Part shown: one piece after another, positions 1 to 12,245 of the stretch
Numbering within the stretch: the first letter of the stretch is position 1
Layout of the letters: each line of letters starts with the position of its first letter
Assembly: GCA_023055425.1 (NCBI GenBank)
Contig: JALGPY010000015.1
Location: 1 to 64,000 of the forward strand
Direction: 5' to 3'
DNA from: Linanthus parryae
Taxonomy: Eukaryota; Streptophyta; Magnoliopsida; Ericales; Polemoniaceae
DNA length: 64,000 bases
Translations under genes and position numbers: made by a program
The notes under the pieces: generated by a model
Databases searched by the model: none
What the model saw: the letters and a program-made list of their open reading frames with translations, nothing else
Told to the model about the DNA's origin: nothing

Positions 1-429
1 AATTGAGTTATTTTTGCTGGTTTTTTAAGAGGTTGAGGAGGTTGTTTGGGTCGATTTGGGGTTTGTTGGTGGGGAATGAGAGGTCGGTGATTGGAGGGAG
101 ATACCCCATCCACCATCGTTTCTTCTGCTGTGAAGGAAGACAGAATGAGGAGGTGGAGACACGAGAGGAGGAGCATAGAGGTCAAGGTGAAGAGAGAGGG
201 AGGGAGAAGAGAAGAAAAGCTAGGGTAATTTTGTCTTTCCAACCCATCTGTTAGTTCTGTTAGTTAGTGGGGGTGGTTTTTTGTATATCCCCGAACAGTA
301 GGGTTGTTTTTGTATATAATCCAAACCGCGGGGCTGTAAAATGTCTTTGACCCTTTTTTTTTGAAACTTCGATCACTCTTAAGCTTGCTTTTCTTTTCTT
401 TTCTTTTGTGAAAGGTAAGAAATATATTA
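1..429. other. No gene recognised; flank of MITE and LINE
   Basis: I see no convincing gene here. The open frame on the plus strand near the start begins at a TTG and is a low-complexity purine-rich translation. A run of nine T at 354-362 would read as a short poly(A) on the minus strand and could be the 3' tail of the minus-strand LINE whose coding end lies at 797. No matching target duplication was found, so that is only a possibility. Confidence 0.4.
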
Positions 430-620
430 CTACCTATGTTTCTTCTCTTTCCACTAAGGTTAACTTTTTTACCCGCAACTGGGTCACTTTGACTCGGTGG
501 TTTGGATAGCAAAGATTACCAAATTTGTCTATCATTTTGCTAATCAAATCACTGGATCAAAGTGACTCAGTGAATAGTGTCAAAAAGTGAAGTAAGGTGA
601 AAGAGAACAAACAGAGGTAG
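430..620. mobile_element. Stowaway-like MITE (Tc1/mariner type)
   Basis: This is a 191-bp fold-back element whose two halves are imperfect inverted repeats along nearly their whole length. The left end begins CTACCTATGTTTCTTCTC and the right end is the reverse complement of CTACCTCTGTTTGTTCTC. It is flanked on both sides by TA (428-429 and 621-622), the target duplication expected for Tc1/mariner-derived Stowaway elements. The central arms also pair, around 478-510 with 539-571. It has no coding capacity and would depend on a transposase encoded elsewhere. The family name rests on the TA duplication and the CTACCTC-type terminus. Confidence 0.72.
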
Positions 621-796
621 TACAAGATAGAAATAGTACATCCAGATCCCAAAAGCACTAAAATCATCTGTAAGCCTTCGTCGCCTCAGCGAAGTACCTA
701 CGGTCTAAAAATGGCCTAACTATTCAGACTAACAAACCTAGGTTGCAAATCCAGACACTACACATTCATAAAACGTAATCTGAAAGAGTATGTCAT
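621..796. other. Probable LINE 3' UTR, non-coding
   Basis: There is no open frame of note between the MITE and the LINE coding end. The short sequence around TTCATAAAACGTAA occurs twice (about 765-778 and 794-809). The position downstream of the minus-strand LINE reading frame suggests 3' untranslated sequence of that LINE, but no defining motif was found. Confidence 0.3.
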
Positions 797-1440
797 TCAT
801 AAAACGTAACTTGCATCATAAAGAAAAGCATAACATAAAGCATAACTTGAGTCATGAGAAATCATATTGGTCCGAGTAGGAACTTTTATTTGTCTCAGAT
901 TAGCTAAACAGGGTGAAAAAGAAGTAGCTATTCTCCAGAAAAGATGTTGAATGTTGGCTGGAAGACCAGAGGACCAAAAACTTCTCCATCTGGAGAAGGA
1001 AGAGATAGAGTAAAATTGAATTTTCTGAGAAGAAATATTGGGAGAAGAATTGTTGAAATTTTGAAGATTATAAGCTGATTTTACAGAGTAGATTCCAATA
1101 GAGGTTGCTTGCCAAAAAGGGATGTCCGTACCGCACTCACTATTCAGCACATGCAGATTAATGTGATCACAAAGCCATTTAGGAAAAAATTGACTTAAAA
1201 GGGAGTGATTCCACTGGTTATTGTCATTTAGCTTAAGTTGGACAACCCATTTTATGTTAGCAGCTTCATCGGATCCTTCAAGACATTCTTTGATGGAAGA
1301 GCTAGGAACATTCTGAATCCATCCTCCTGATCTAATCCATATTTTGCTGCCATCAGCAACTTTCCAGGAGAGACCCAACATAAGTTTAGGTTTGCCCTTT
1401 GAGATATTCTTCCAAGCACATGAGGAGTTGGGATTATTCT
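797..1440 (-). pseudogene. LINE (L1-type) ORF2 C-terminal part, zinc-binding RT domain
   Basis: The minus strand encodes the C-terminal part of a plant L1-type reverse transcriptase. The stretch GLSWKVADGSKIWI, followed by WRSFWSSGLPANIQHLFWR, is the typical entry into the zf-RVT (reverse-transcriptase zinc-binding) region of plant LINEs. The usual downstream Cys/His residues are not evident, so this end is probably degenerate or truncated. It is the 3' continuation of the LINE at 14654-16332. The reading frame runs up to 1440, is interrupted by the Tekay-like element, and resumes at 14654. When one copy of the ATTCT duplication is ignored, the frame is continuous across the insertion. Confidence 0.8.
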
Positions 1441-2002
1441 AATGATACCCCGATTTGATATAAAAGGATAATTTAATTATTTTGATAAAGTTTGAGGGTC
1501 GAAATTGTAGTATTCAAAAGTTATAAATTAATTGAAACAAGGAATGGGTATGTAATTGTAGTTTTAGGGAAGTTATAAAGTAGGTGGATAAATTTTGGGG
1601 CTCTAAATGTAGTTTTTGGAAGTTATAATTGGTTAATTTGAAGAATGGGGAGAAAATTGTAGTTTAGAAAAGTTGAAAACTAACTGATAAAAAACAAACG
1701 GGGGAGGTAGTTGTAGTTTAAATAAGTTTAAAACTAAATTCACTAAAGCTTAGGGAGGTAATTGTACTTTATATAAATAATAGTATGTCTATACGTATTA
1801 AATACTTGATACAACCCGTATTTGACTTCACCCGACCCGTATAAAAGTATAACCCGTTAAAATACATTGTATAAGTATACGTACCCGTATTTTTAGTTAC
1901 AACCCGACCCAAAACCCGTATTTTATTATTCTAATTATTTATTCTTTCATAATTTTATCATTTTTATTTGTTTATTATTTCCTCCTTTTCCTCCCTTCCT
2001 TC

Positions 2003-2044
2003 TCTTTCTCTCTCTCTCTCTATCTCTCTCTCTCTCTCTCTCTT
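2003..2044. repeat. (CT)n microsatellite in the 5' LTR
   Basis: A nearly pure CT tract lies upstream of the LTR TATA box. The equivalent tract in the 3' LTR (about 11276-11328) is longer, which shows repeat-length drift since insertion. Confidence 0.85.
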
Positions 2045-2200
2045 TTTTCTCCTCACCCGGACAACACTCCTCCTCCCTCACACATCTCCATCTCTCCCAA
2101 CTCCTCCTTACTTCATCACCATCCCCCTTCCACAACTCTCAATCCTTACAAAATTCATCTTCTCCTTCAATATTTTAATCACCCTCCTCTCCAATTCTTC

Positions 2201-2208
2201 TATAAATA
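2201..2208 (+). promoter_or_regulatory. TATA box of the Tekay-like 5' LTR
   Basis: TATAAATA followed by GGGCC lies downstream of the CT-rich tract and is conserved in the 3' LTR at 11483-11490. It fits the core promoter at the U3/R boundary, with transcription expected about 30 bp further on. Function is inferred from position and sequence only. Confidence 0.6.
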
Positions 2209-3564
2209 GGGCCATCCTCTTGCTCATTTTTCATCACCAACACCTCTCTTCTTCATCACCATCTTCTCCTTCCTCTTCCCCTTCGACAACAACACCACCA
2301 CCCACCTCCTTATCCCTCACCACCAACACCACCATGCCTCCACACCCCCTCCATGACTCTGCCTCCACCTCTCTCCCACCTTCCTCCCTCCCAGCAAAAC
2401 CCCCCGAGGACACCAACAACCACCCACACCCCCACTGCCACCACCAACATCGTCACCATCACTGTCACCGCCCCTCTCCCACCTCTCTCTCTCCCTCTCG
2501 GTACAGCACCCACATCACCACTGCCACCATCACCAACAACCACCACCATTTCACCACCTTCACCTCCGGAAACACCTCCATCAGCACCAAACTCCCTCTG
2601 CCCCTTTCTCCTTCCCAACCTTTGTTTTCTCTCTCTCTTTCTCACAAACCCAGCATAAACAGACCCCCCAACACCACCATCGTCATTACCATCAACATCA
2701 CCACCATCACGGCCGCCATCACAACCAGCACCACCATCACCTCCACATTCCCCTCTGCTTTGTCCCTCTCCCCACCTCTGTTCTCTCTCTCTCTCTTTCT
2801 CACAATACTTAGCAGCAGCAACACCAACAACACCCCCACCACCTTCACCATCGACTTCCATATCACCAGCACCGCAATCACCACCGGAGCTCCCCTGCCT
2901 CCACCCCTCTGTTTCATTCTCTCTCTCCATCTCTCTCTCACTCTCTGCCTCCGAGCCAGATCTCTCTCTCTCCCCGTTCTTCTCGCCCGAGCCAGAGACA
3001 GAAGAAGAAGAAGCAGCACCGCGGAAGCCAGACCCGAGGCCCGACCTGACGGGGACCAGGACACCGCGCCTCCAAGGCCTTAATCCCCCACTTTTCGACC
3101 TTCCACTCCCCTCCCTTAGGACTGAGGAAGCCCCATAGGTCATTTACAGCAGCCCAAGCCGCCGTACGCCATATTTTCCGGCGGGTTTCGACTGGAAACT
3201 TCGTGGACGATTAATCCATCAATCGGTAACCGTTTTGATCAACTTTTGACTCTAGTCTGCATGTTTTGGCTTGAATTAGAACAATATAACATCCAAATTT
3301 AATGGGTATCCTTTTATATGAAAATTCGTGATTTGGTATTGAAGGGGGAAGAAGATGATGAACGTAACTTGTAGATGGGGGTGATTTTTGTATAAAACTG
3401 AAAGTTAGGGGAACTGAATGTTAAGTCAGAAACTTAATAAGTTGTTGGGGTAACTAGATGTTATATTCACAAACTCTTGGGGATCTTGTTATAGTTTACA
3501 CAATCTGATTTTATAAATAAACATAATATTTGTTTTAAATCAATTACAATTAGTAATTATAATA

Positions 3565-3650
3565 TACATACATACATACATACATACATACATACATACA
3601 TACATACATACATACATACATACATACATACATACATACATACATACATA
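3565..3650. repeat. (TACA)n microsatellite in the 5' LTR
   Basis: About 21 tandem TACA units are present. The matching position in the 3' LTR (about 12882-12905) has only about five units followed by a TA-rich stretch, so this tract has changed length since the element inserted. Confidence 0.9.
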
Positions 3651-5393
3651 AAGACATAATCTTTTATAATAACTTAGCAAGAGAATATTTCTATATGTTA
3701 ATATACAAGTATAGTCTTTTATTTTTCAAAACTTAAGAGCTAAAATGTATACAAATATTTTATGAATAAGATGTTTTTAGCTACTAAATAATGAATTGAT
3801 TGGTTTAAGATGATGTTTTTATAACTTAGAAATTTGGCCATACTTAAATTGCTAAAAATTTTCTTATAGGAAATATATGAATTTAATATATTGTAAGAAC
3901 ATATATTGTTTTAGAAATTTTCTAAATTTAGATTAACATCCTCTTGGAATAAATATACTATTTGATATATTAAAGTTAACTATATTGTTTTGTGACGTAA
4001 TACTACTTAGTAAACTCCAAAATTTACAATATGAATAGTTTACGTCTAATTATGGGTTTGATTAAATGTGATCTTATTTAACCATCATTTAGCTAATTAT
4101 AGATTACCACTTTATTTATTGAAGAACAAATAAAAGACTACTTCTTATAATTGGCTTAAAACTTATTTAAGGGATTGGGTTGTCTTGAAATAATAATAAA
4201 TAAATAAATAAATAAGTAAATAACAAAATTTATCTCAAATAATTATAGCATTACTTTCATTGCATGTGCTAGTTGAAAATTGAAATTGATTAGAAAATTA
4301 TAATTTGTAGGCGACGGGTTCGTAGACGAAGGCTACGTCTACTTGTAGGAGCTATCTTTTGATATTTGCTGTTACTACTTGAGGTACGTAAACATACCTT
4401 ACCTAAATTACCCGTCCTCCTTTCGTGTCCAAATATTTTCACGATTTTATGTCTCAAATGTGAATTACAAAATGCGTGTTTTACGTGAGATTTCAAATAC
4501 TTGTCTAAAGTTATTCTTTTGAAATTGTCACGTGGACTTAATAATACGTAATAACGTAACGTGAAAACAGTTGTGCGGTGGAACCATATTTGGATTCTTA
4601 CATATTGTGATTATGATATTTTGCTCGGTTGCAATTAGCCCCGGGCAGCTCCATGTACTCACCTCTCTGGCCGCAAAAAATCTTAGGGGAGTGCCGACAC
4701 TTAAGGTCTTGGATGCATGGGATATGGTTGATTATGTGATGAGATACTGCGATGGATTATGGTGATGGATTGGTTCGTTCCCCGCTCCAACTAAATAATA
4801 AATGTGAATTTCTATGAGAAAATGATGGAATATTTGGATATTGGAAATTCCCTAATCAGGAAAAATATTATGGTTGGGATCGTGTCCCTTTGGTCTTACG
4901 TTCATTTTGGCGATTCGTAAATACACTCTTATGAATTAAGTTTAAATAAAGGACTGGAAATTTATAGCTTTTCACACGTGTTTATCAGTGATGACGTTTT
5001 TGCTTACTTCTTAAATATTATCCTTGTTTATTAAATTAAATTGTCTCTTATCCGGTTTACGTGTTTGGGTGTTTACGTACTCAACATTTCTCGCTGACCT
5101 TGGAAAAAATGCGGTCTTTGATTCATTCCCCCGTAGGTCTAGGAGAAGGAGCTCGGCGTAAGGGAATCGCGGTTTCATGTAACGTCTAATAGTAGTTTTA
5201 AATAAGTTGAACTCTTAGTTAATTCCACCTTGTGTAATAGTATGTAGAATGTTATGTTTAAAGAAAATTATGAGATTGTAATATATAAGATTATGGAATG
5301 TTTTGTTCATGATTCTCACCGCTTCATTTTGAGTAGCACCCTCCCGGGCTCTCCGGTCCGGAACGGAAGGCTCGAGAATCGAGGGGTGTTAAA

Positions 5394-5848
5394 GGTGGTA
5401 TCAGAGCAGGCAATCCAAAAATGAATTAAAAAACTGTAGGGTTATGTAAAATGAATTTAGGGCAAGAAATATGAAAATTTGATAAGCCAATTGGGTTATG
5501 GGTAGTATGACTCTTACTAAAGTCCCACCCACCCGCGACCTTTATTATAGTTTCCTGGAATAATTTATGGTATGATTGGATTAATTTTGGGATACTTATC
5601 TTGATTGTCCATTGGACTTGTATCACTCCCATGATAGGGACAAGGATTGGCTAGTTTGAGATTTTGAGAAAGGAATAGAAATGATAAATGACTTGTGTGC
5701 ATTAACTGCTAAATGAATCATGCTTTTATCACTACGTGTCAGGGAATATCCCGTTGGTAATATTTGGATATATGAAGAAGTGCAATCATTACAGTTCATT
5801 ACCCTGGGTTGGAATAAGCATTGATACAATAGGTGATAGTGTAGGAAT
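5394..5848 (+). other. 5' leader of the Tekay-like element
   Basis: This is untranslated leader between the primer site and the gag ATG. I see no conserved coding sequence in it. Confidence 0.6.
5396..5407 (+). promoter_or_regulatory. Primer binding site, initiator tRNA-Met
   Basis: TGGTATCAGAGC begins two bases after the LTR end. It is complementary to the 3' end of plant initiator tRNA-Met, the usual minus-strand DNA primer of chromoviruses. The match stops after 12 nt. Confidence 0.85.
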
Positions 5849-7063
5849 ATGACTGATAGACCACTACGATACTACACCAGGAGAATCGACCAAGAACAAA
5901 TGGCATCTGGAGGAGATAACCAGCCAGAGATGGCTCAACTGGTCACCCAAATGGCCAGAATCATTGCTAGGAACGAGGAGCGTGAGGAGCGAAGCTACTC
6001 CAAGAAGATAGCCGATCATAACCCTCGCGAATTCGCTGGAAGGGAAGACCCCACTGAGCTGGAGGACTGGATCAGGAACTTCGAGAAGATATTTAGGGCT
6101 GTCCAATGCCCTAACGACCAGAAAGTCAACTGTGTTGTCCTTTATTTGGCCAGCAAGGCAGACAACTGGTGGATAACCAACCACGATGTTCTGCTAGCTT
6201 GACCCAACTTTGGTTGGGAAGCTTTCAAGACTGCTCTAAGATTGAGGTTCTATCCAAGTCATGTGAAAAATAGGAAGTGCAATGAGTTCCAAAACCTGAA
6301 GCAGGGGAACGGCTCAGTGACAGACTATTTCGATAAATTTGTGGAGCTATCAAGATTTGCGGGAAACACGGTACCAGATGAAGATAGCAAGGTCGCAAAG
6401 TTCATTGGAGGGTTGCACCTTCAGCTGCAGAAAATTATGCGCAGCAGGACTTACGACAGCTTGCACGAGGCGTATGACCGAGCAGCTGACATGTGGAAAA
6501 TCCAGGAGATTCAGGATGAGGTCCGTGGGAAACGCAACGCGAACGAGGCCGGAGGCAGTGCGACAAGGGATAAGAGGTTTAAGCCCAACCATGGAGGAAA
6601 CTATCAGAATCAGGGTAACCAGCAGAATCGGGTAGCTCAGCAAGTTCGCCGCTACATCTGGAAGAGATGCCAGGAAAATCACCCAGGAGCTGACTGTATT
6701 GGGAACTTGGTTGTATGCCACAACTGTGGCAGAAAAGGGCATTGAGCTTATGAGTGTCTAGCTCCACCAGCCAGGAACCAGCCAAGGAACCAAGGAGGAA
6801 GCTATCACAGGCAACCTCAGAACAGCTACCAGGGGAATCGCCAGCAGTATGGGAACGTGAACTATGACAACCGCAACAACCAGAACAATGGAGGCAATGG
6901 CTATGGAAGGCAGCAGAACTACGTCCAGGGGAATGCAGGACAATATGGAGCCCAGAACCACAACAACAATGCTGGTCAGGGGGCTAACATCAACAACGGA
7001 GCTGGTGCAGGAGGAGCTAGGGCTCAGAATGTCAATGTGGGAAGGATTGCAGTCATGACTAAG
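5849..7063 (+). pseudogene. gag: gag of the Tekay-like element (broken)
   Basis: The frame begins at an ATG and encodes a retrotransposon capsid-type Gag. A retrotrans_gag-like core runs from about 6010 to 6510, including DPTELEDWIRNFEKIF and the later FYPSHVKN region. A zinc-knuckle start CHNCGRKGH lies near 6716, and an Asn/Gln/Gly-rich linker follows (about 6770-7030). In-frame stops lie at 6200-6202 (TGA) and 6743-6745 (TGA). The second cuts the CCHC knuckle immediately after its histidine. Gag would package the element's RNA into virus-like particles, but this copy cannot make a full protein. Gag and Pol share one frame, so no programmed frameshift is implied. Confidence 0.88.
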
Positions 7064-10000
7064 ACTGAGGCTGATGCTGATCATGGAGTTGTTATGGTTA
7101 CATTCCTTATCCACGAGCAAGCATCTTTTGTGTTATTCGATTCTGGCGCATCATACTCTTTTATATCATCATCTTTTGCTGAAAAATTGGGATTGCATAA
7201 GTCATATAGCATATCCACCCCTGTTGCGACACCCACTGGCTAAATAGCAATATGTGACACCGTGTTCGAAGGAGTAGGAGTGAAAATCCTATCTTGTACC
7301 TTGCCTGCAGATTTGATAAGGTTTGACCTTAGAGACATAGATGTCATCCTAGGGATAGATTGACTTAGTAAATATCGGGCTGTCATTGATTGTTGTGATC
7401 AGGAGGTCCGATTAAAGGGACCTAACGGGGAAAATATCTCTTATTGCGGAGTCACAAAGGAGCCCTGCATTAGACTAGTGTCAGCAATGACCATAGTCAA
7501 CCAAGTACGGAAAGGGAATTCTGCCTACTTGTGTTACATTGAGGATGTATCCAAGAAGGAGAACGTACTGGAAGAGATACCAGTTGTGAAGGAGTTTCCT
7601 GACGTATTCCCAGACGAGATATCACGAATTCCACCAACAAGAGAATTGGAATTTACCTTGGACTTAGTACCAGGAACCGCGCCTATCTCGAAAGCACCAT
7701 ATCGGATGGCGCCAGCAGAATTGAAGGAGCTGAAAGGACAATTACAAGAACTTCTGGAGAAGGAATACATACGACCAAGTGTTTCACCTTGGGGAGCACA
7801 AGTGCTTTTCGTGAAGAGAAAAGATGGAAGCTTAAGGCTATGCATTGACTACCGTGAGTTGAACAGTGCCACCATAAAGAATAAGTACCCTCTACCCTGG
7901 ATTGACGATTTGTTTGATCAATTACAAGGGGCTAGTGTCTTCTCTAAGATTGATTTGAGATCAGGTTACCATCAACTTCGGGTAGCCGAGAAGGATATCC
8001 CGAAGACAGCCTTTAGGACAAGGTATGGCCATTATGAGTTCACTGTGATGCCATTTGGTTGACCAACGCACATGCAGTGTTTATGGACTTGATGAATCGA
8101 GTCATGAGGCCATTTCTGGACAAATTTGTAGTTATCTTCATTGATGACATACTTGTGTACTCGAAGAGCGAGGAAAACCATGAGGAACATCTTAGAGAAG
8201 TGTTGCAGACTCTGAGGCAAGAACAGCTGTATGCTAAGCTGTCCAAGTGCGAGTTTTGGTTGGATCGCGTTCCATTTCTGGGTCACATCATCTCGAAGGA
8301 AGGAATATCAGTGGATCGAGGAAAGATTTCAGCAGTTAAGGATTGGCCAACACCGAAGAATGTGACCGAGATAAGGAGTTTCCTTGGCTTAGCAGGTTAC
8401 TATAGGCGTTTTGCAAAGGACTTCTCCAAAATTGCTAGGCCATTGACCGCACTAACGAAGAAAGCAGTAAAGTACCAATGGAGCGAAAGCTGTGAAGAGG
8501 CGTTCCAGACCCTGGAGAAGTTAACTACAGCACCAGTATTGGCGCTTCCAGATGATTCAGGCGTGTTTGAGGTGTACAGTGATGCATCGAAGAAGGGGCT
8601 AGGATGTGTACTTATGCAGGAAAGAACGGTGATTGCCTATGCGTCAAGGCAGCTGAAACCCCATGAGGAGAACTATGCCACTCACGACTTGGAGTTGGCA
8701 GCAGTAGTCTTCGCCTTAAAGATATGGAGGCATCACTTGTATGGAGCCGTTTGCAAGCTCTACACGGATCACCGCAGCCTAAAGTACATCTTCACACAGA
8801 AGGAGTTGAACAACAGGCAACGACGATGGTTGGAAGTCATCAAAGACTATGACTTGCATATCCAGTACCACGAAGGAAAGGCAAATGTGGTTGCTGACGC
8901 ATTGAGTCGAAAGTCGAGCCATGTAGTGAACGCCATATTAGACTTGCCAGACTGGCTATTCCAGGAGTTCAGAAAACTCGAAATTGAAGTAGTGGATCAA
9001 GGAAGAGTGAAGAACCTGCTTGGGAGTATGACAGCCGTACCAGACTTCTTTGAAGAGATAAGAAGTAACCAGGCTGGAGATGCGAAACTGGAGAGAATCA
9101 AGAAGAAGATCGCAGCAGGACAAGCCATAGGATTCCAGATTCATGAGGATGGAAGCATTCGTTACAAAGGAAGGTGGTGCGTTCCACAGAAATGTGCAGA
9201 AACAAAGGAAAATTTGATGCATGAAGCACACAACACACCTTACTCAGTACACCCTGGAGGCGACAAGCTCTACAAAGACTTGAAGAAGACATTTTGGTGG
9301 CCGAACATGAAGAAGGAAGTAGCAGAATTCGTGGCCCGATGTTTGACATGTCAAAAGGTGAAGTTTGAGCATAAGAGAATGGGAGGTCTAGTTCAACCAT
9401 TGGGCGTACCGGTCTGGAAGTGGGATTCCATTTCGATGGATTTCGTGACTGCTTTGCCAACGTCGAAGAATGGACTCAACCAGATTTGGATGGTAATAGA
9501 CAGATTGACGAAGACAGCAAGGTTCATCCCGATGAATGATACGTGGAACATGGAGCAGAGAGCTGACGCATATATCAAGAATATAGTGAGGTATCATGGG
9601 GTTCCAAGCTCGATCATTTCGGATCGGGACCCTAATTTCCTCTCTCATTTTTGGAAGGCCTTACAAGAAGCATTGGGGACCTAACTAAGATTTAGTACAG
9701 CTTTCCACCCAGCTACAGACGGGCAGACAGAACGGACAATACAGACGTTGGAAGACATGCTTATGGCTTGCGTTATGGACTTCCAAGGATCATGGGTCGA
9801 CAGACTGCCGCTAATAGAGTTCTCGTATAACAACAACTATCACGCTAGTATTGGCATGGCACCACACGAGGCTTTATATGGAAGGAAGTGTCGAACGCCC
9901 TTGTTTTGGCGCGACATAAGCGAAACAGTTGTTATTGGTCCACAAAATATCGAGGAGATGACGGATCACGCGAGGCTTATCCAACAACGAATGAAGGCTG

Positions 10001-10485
10001 CTCAAGACAGACAAAAATCCTACGCAGACCAGAAGAGAAGACCATTAGAGTTCCAAGTAGGTGAAAAGGCTATTCTCAAGGTTTCCCCAACCAAGGGAGT
10101 AACAAGCTTCAATCAAAATGGAAAGCTGAGCCCGAAGTTTAATGGACCATACGACATTCTTGAGAGAATTGGAGAAGTTGCATACCGACTGGATCTACCT
10201 TCCAACTTGGGGCGAGTACACAATGTCTTTCATGTTTCACAGCTAAAGAAGTATGTACCTGACGCATCCCATGTATTGGACCCTGAACCAGTGGAGTTAG
10301 ACCCATCATTGACTTACGAGGAGCATCCTGTCAAGATCCTAGATACGAAGACGAGAGACACGCGTACCAAAAGCATCAAACTGGTAAAAGTTCTTTGGAC
10401 CAATCACCAGACAGAAGAGGCTACTTGGGAAGACGAGGATGAGATGCGAAAGAAATATCCACACCTTTCCGATGAGATAATTTGA
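7064..10485 (+). pseudogene. pol: pol of the Tekay-like element: PR-RT-RNaseH-INT-chromodomain (broken)
   Basis: The domains appear in order. The protease has DSGAS (Asp codon at 7139). The reverse transcriptase runs from about 7630 to 8330, with [11 protein letters not shown] and the catalytic FIDD at 8137-8148. RNase H spans about 8560-8910 ([19 protein letters not shown]). Integrase has the HHCC zinc finger near 9220-9350 and catalytic DFVTALP, ISDRDPN and TDGQTE. A GPY/F segment lies near 10150, and a chromodomain ends at 10485 (WTNHQTEEATWEDED). Stops lie at 7241-7243, 7361-7363 and 9682-9684. One missing base near 8054-8061, beside the MPFG motif, shifts the frame. The stop at 7361 sits where the family has Trp, as a G-to-A change would give. 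The chromodomain normally steers integration to heterochromatin. Confidence 0.93.
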
Positions 10486-10711
10486 GTTCCGGGGACGTCA
10501 CTCTCCTAAGGGGGAGAGGATGTAACCCTTTGAATTTTCATACCATGACCCGTCATTAAGTATTCACACATTATATCGCGTAAGTACTAACACTGTCGCA
10601 TACCATATTAGAATGCATATCAAATTACATCATACCTTATATGCGGGTTATACATATGGTGTGTATTTGGTTTAAGCTTCGAGGACGAAGCACTGTTTAA
10701 GGGGGGAAGGA
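10486..10711 (+). other. 3' untranslated region with two polypurine tracts
   Basis: The functional-looking polypurine tract (AAGGGGGGAAGGA, about 10699-10711) lies directly before the 3' LTR. A second purine tract, AAGGGGGAGAGGATGTAACCC (about 10508-10527), also looks like a polypurine tract followed by the TGTAAC start typical of Tekay LTRs, but no LTR follows it. The earlier tract may be a relic of an LTR or PPT shift in the lineage. Confidence 0.65.
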
Positions 10712-11269
10712 TATAATACCCCGATTTGATATAAAAGGATAATTTAATTAAATTGATAAAGTTTGTGGGTCGAAATTGTAGTATTCAAAAGTTATAAATT
10801 AATTGAAACAAGGAATGGGTATGTAATTGTAGTTTTAAGGAAGTTATAAAGTAGCTGGATAAAATTTTGGGGCTCTAATTGTAGTTTTTGGAAGTTATAA
10901 TTGGTTAATTTGAAGAATGGGGAGAAAATTGTAGTTTGGAAAAGTTGAAAACTAACTTGATAAAAAGAAACGGGGGAGGTAGTTGTAGTTTAAATAAGTT
11001 TAAAACTAAATTCACTAAAGCTTGGGGAGGTAATTGTACATTATATAAATAATAGTATGTCTATTCGTATTAGATACTTGATACAACCTGTATTTGACTT
11101 CACCCGACCCGTGTAAAAGTATAACCCGTTAAAATATATTGTATAAGTATACGTACCCGTATTTTTAGTTACAACCCGACCCAAAACCCGTATTTTATTA
11201 TTCTAATTATTTATTCTTTCATTAGTTTATCATTTTTATTTGTTTATTATTTCCTCCTTTACCTCCCTT

Positions 11270-11275
<6 letters not shown>

Positions 11276-11328
<53 letters not shown>
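11276..11328. repeat. (CT)n microsatellite in the 3' LTR
   Basis: A long, nearly pure CT tract corresponds to 2003-2044 in the 5' LTR. Confidence 0.88.
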
Positions 11329-11330
<2 letters not shown>

Positions 11331-11482
11331 CTCCTCACCCGGACAACACCCCTCCTCCCTCACACATCTCCATCTCTCCCAACTCCTCCTTCCTCCATCA
11401 CCATCCCCCTTCCACAACTCTCCATCCTTACAAAAATCCTCTTCTCCTTCAATATTTTAATCACCCTCCTCTCCAATTCTTC

Positions 11483-11490
11483 TATAAATA
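11483..11490 (+). promoter_or_regulatory. TATA box of the Tekay-like 3' LTR
   Basis: TATAAATA followed by GGGCC is conserved with the 5' LTR copy at 2201-2208. Confidence 0.55.
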
Positions 11491-12185
11491 GGGCCATCCT
11501 CCTGCTCATTTTTCATCACCAACACCTCTCTTCTTCATCACCATCTTCTCCTTCCTCTTCCCCTTCGCCAACAACACCACACCACCACCCACCTCCTTAT
11601 TCCTCACCACCAACACCACCATTCCTTCACAACCCCCTCCATGACTCTGCCTCCACCTCTCTCCCACCTTCCTCCCTCTCGGCAAAACCCCCCGAGGACA
11701 CCAACAACCACCCACACCCCCACTGCCACCACCAACATCGTCACCATCACTGTCACCACCCCTCTCCCACCTCTCTCTCCCCCTCTCGGTACAGCACCCA
11801 CATCACCACTGCCACCATCACCAACAACCACCACCATTTCACCACCTTCACCTCCATCAGCACCAAACTCCCTCTGCCCCTTTCTCCCTCCCAACCTTTG
11901 TTTTCTCTCTCTCTCTTTCTCACAAACCCAGCATAAACAGACCCCCCAACACCACCATCGTCATTACCATCAACATCACCACCATCATTGTCGCCATCAC
12001 CACCGGCACCACCATCACCTCCACCTTCTCCTATGCTCTGTCCCTCTCCCCACCTATGTTCTCTCTCTCTTTCTCACAACCTACATCAGCAGCAACACCA
12101 ACAACACCCCCACCACCTTTACCATCGACCTCCTCATCACCACCACCGCAATCACCACATGAGCTCCCCTGCCTCCACCCCTCTG

Positions 12186-12245
<60 letters not shown>

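Larger units (their letters stand above)
1441..5393 (+). repeat. 5' LTR of the Tekay-like element
   Basis: The left LTR starts just after the ATTCT target duplication and ends before the primer site. It aligns end to end with 10712-14653. The first twelve bases read AATGATACCCCG against TATAATACCCCG in the 3' LTR, and the ends are GGGGTGTTAAA against GGGGTCTTACA, so the terminal bases of this copy have mutated away from TG...CA. It contains CT-rich tracts, ACC-rich low-complexity DNA and a TACA microsatellite. Long open frames over the CT/ACC-rich part (about 1968-3140 on both strands) are composition artefacts. Confidence 0.92.

Noticed and set aside
3..254. Plus-strand frame of 83 codons at the left edge
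   Set aside because: It starts at TTG rather than ATG, is purine-biased and has no recognisable domain.
1968..3143. Long open frames on both strands (up to 371 codons) in the 5' LTR, and similar ones at 11240-12456
   Set aside because: They are translations of CT-rich and ACC-rich low-complexity DNA in several frames at once, lack any domain, and lie in an LTR. The homologous frames in the other LTR are broken at different places.
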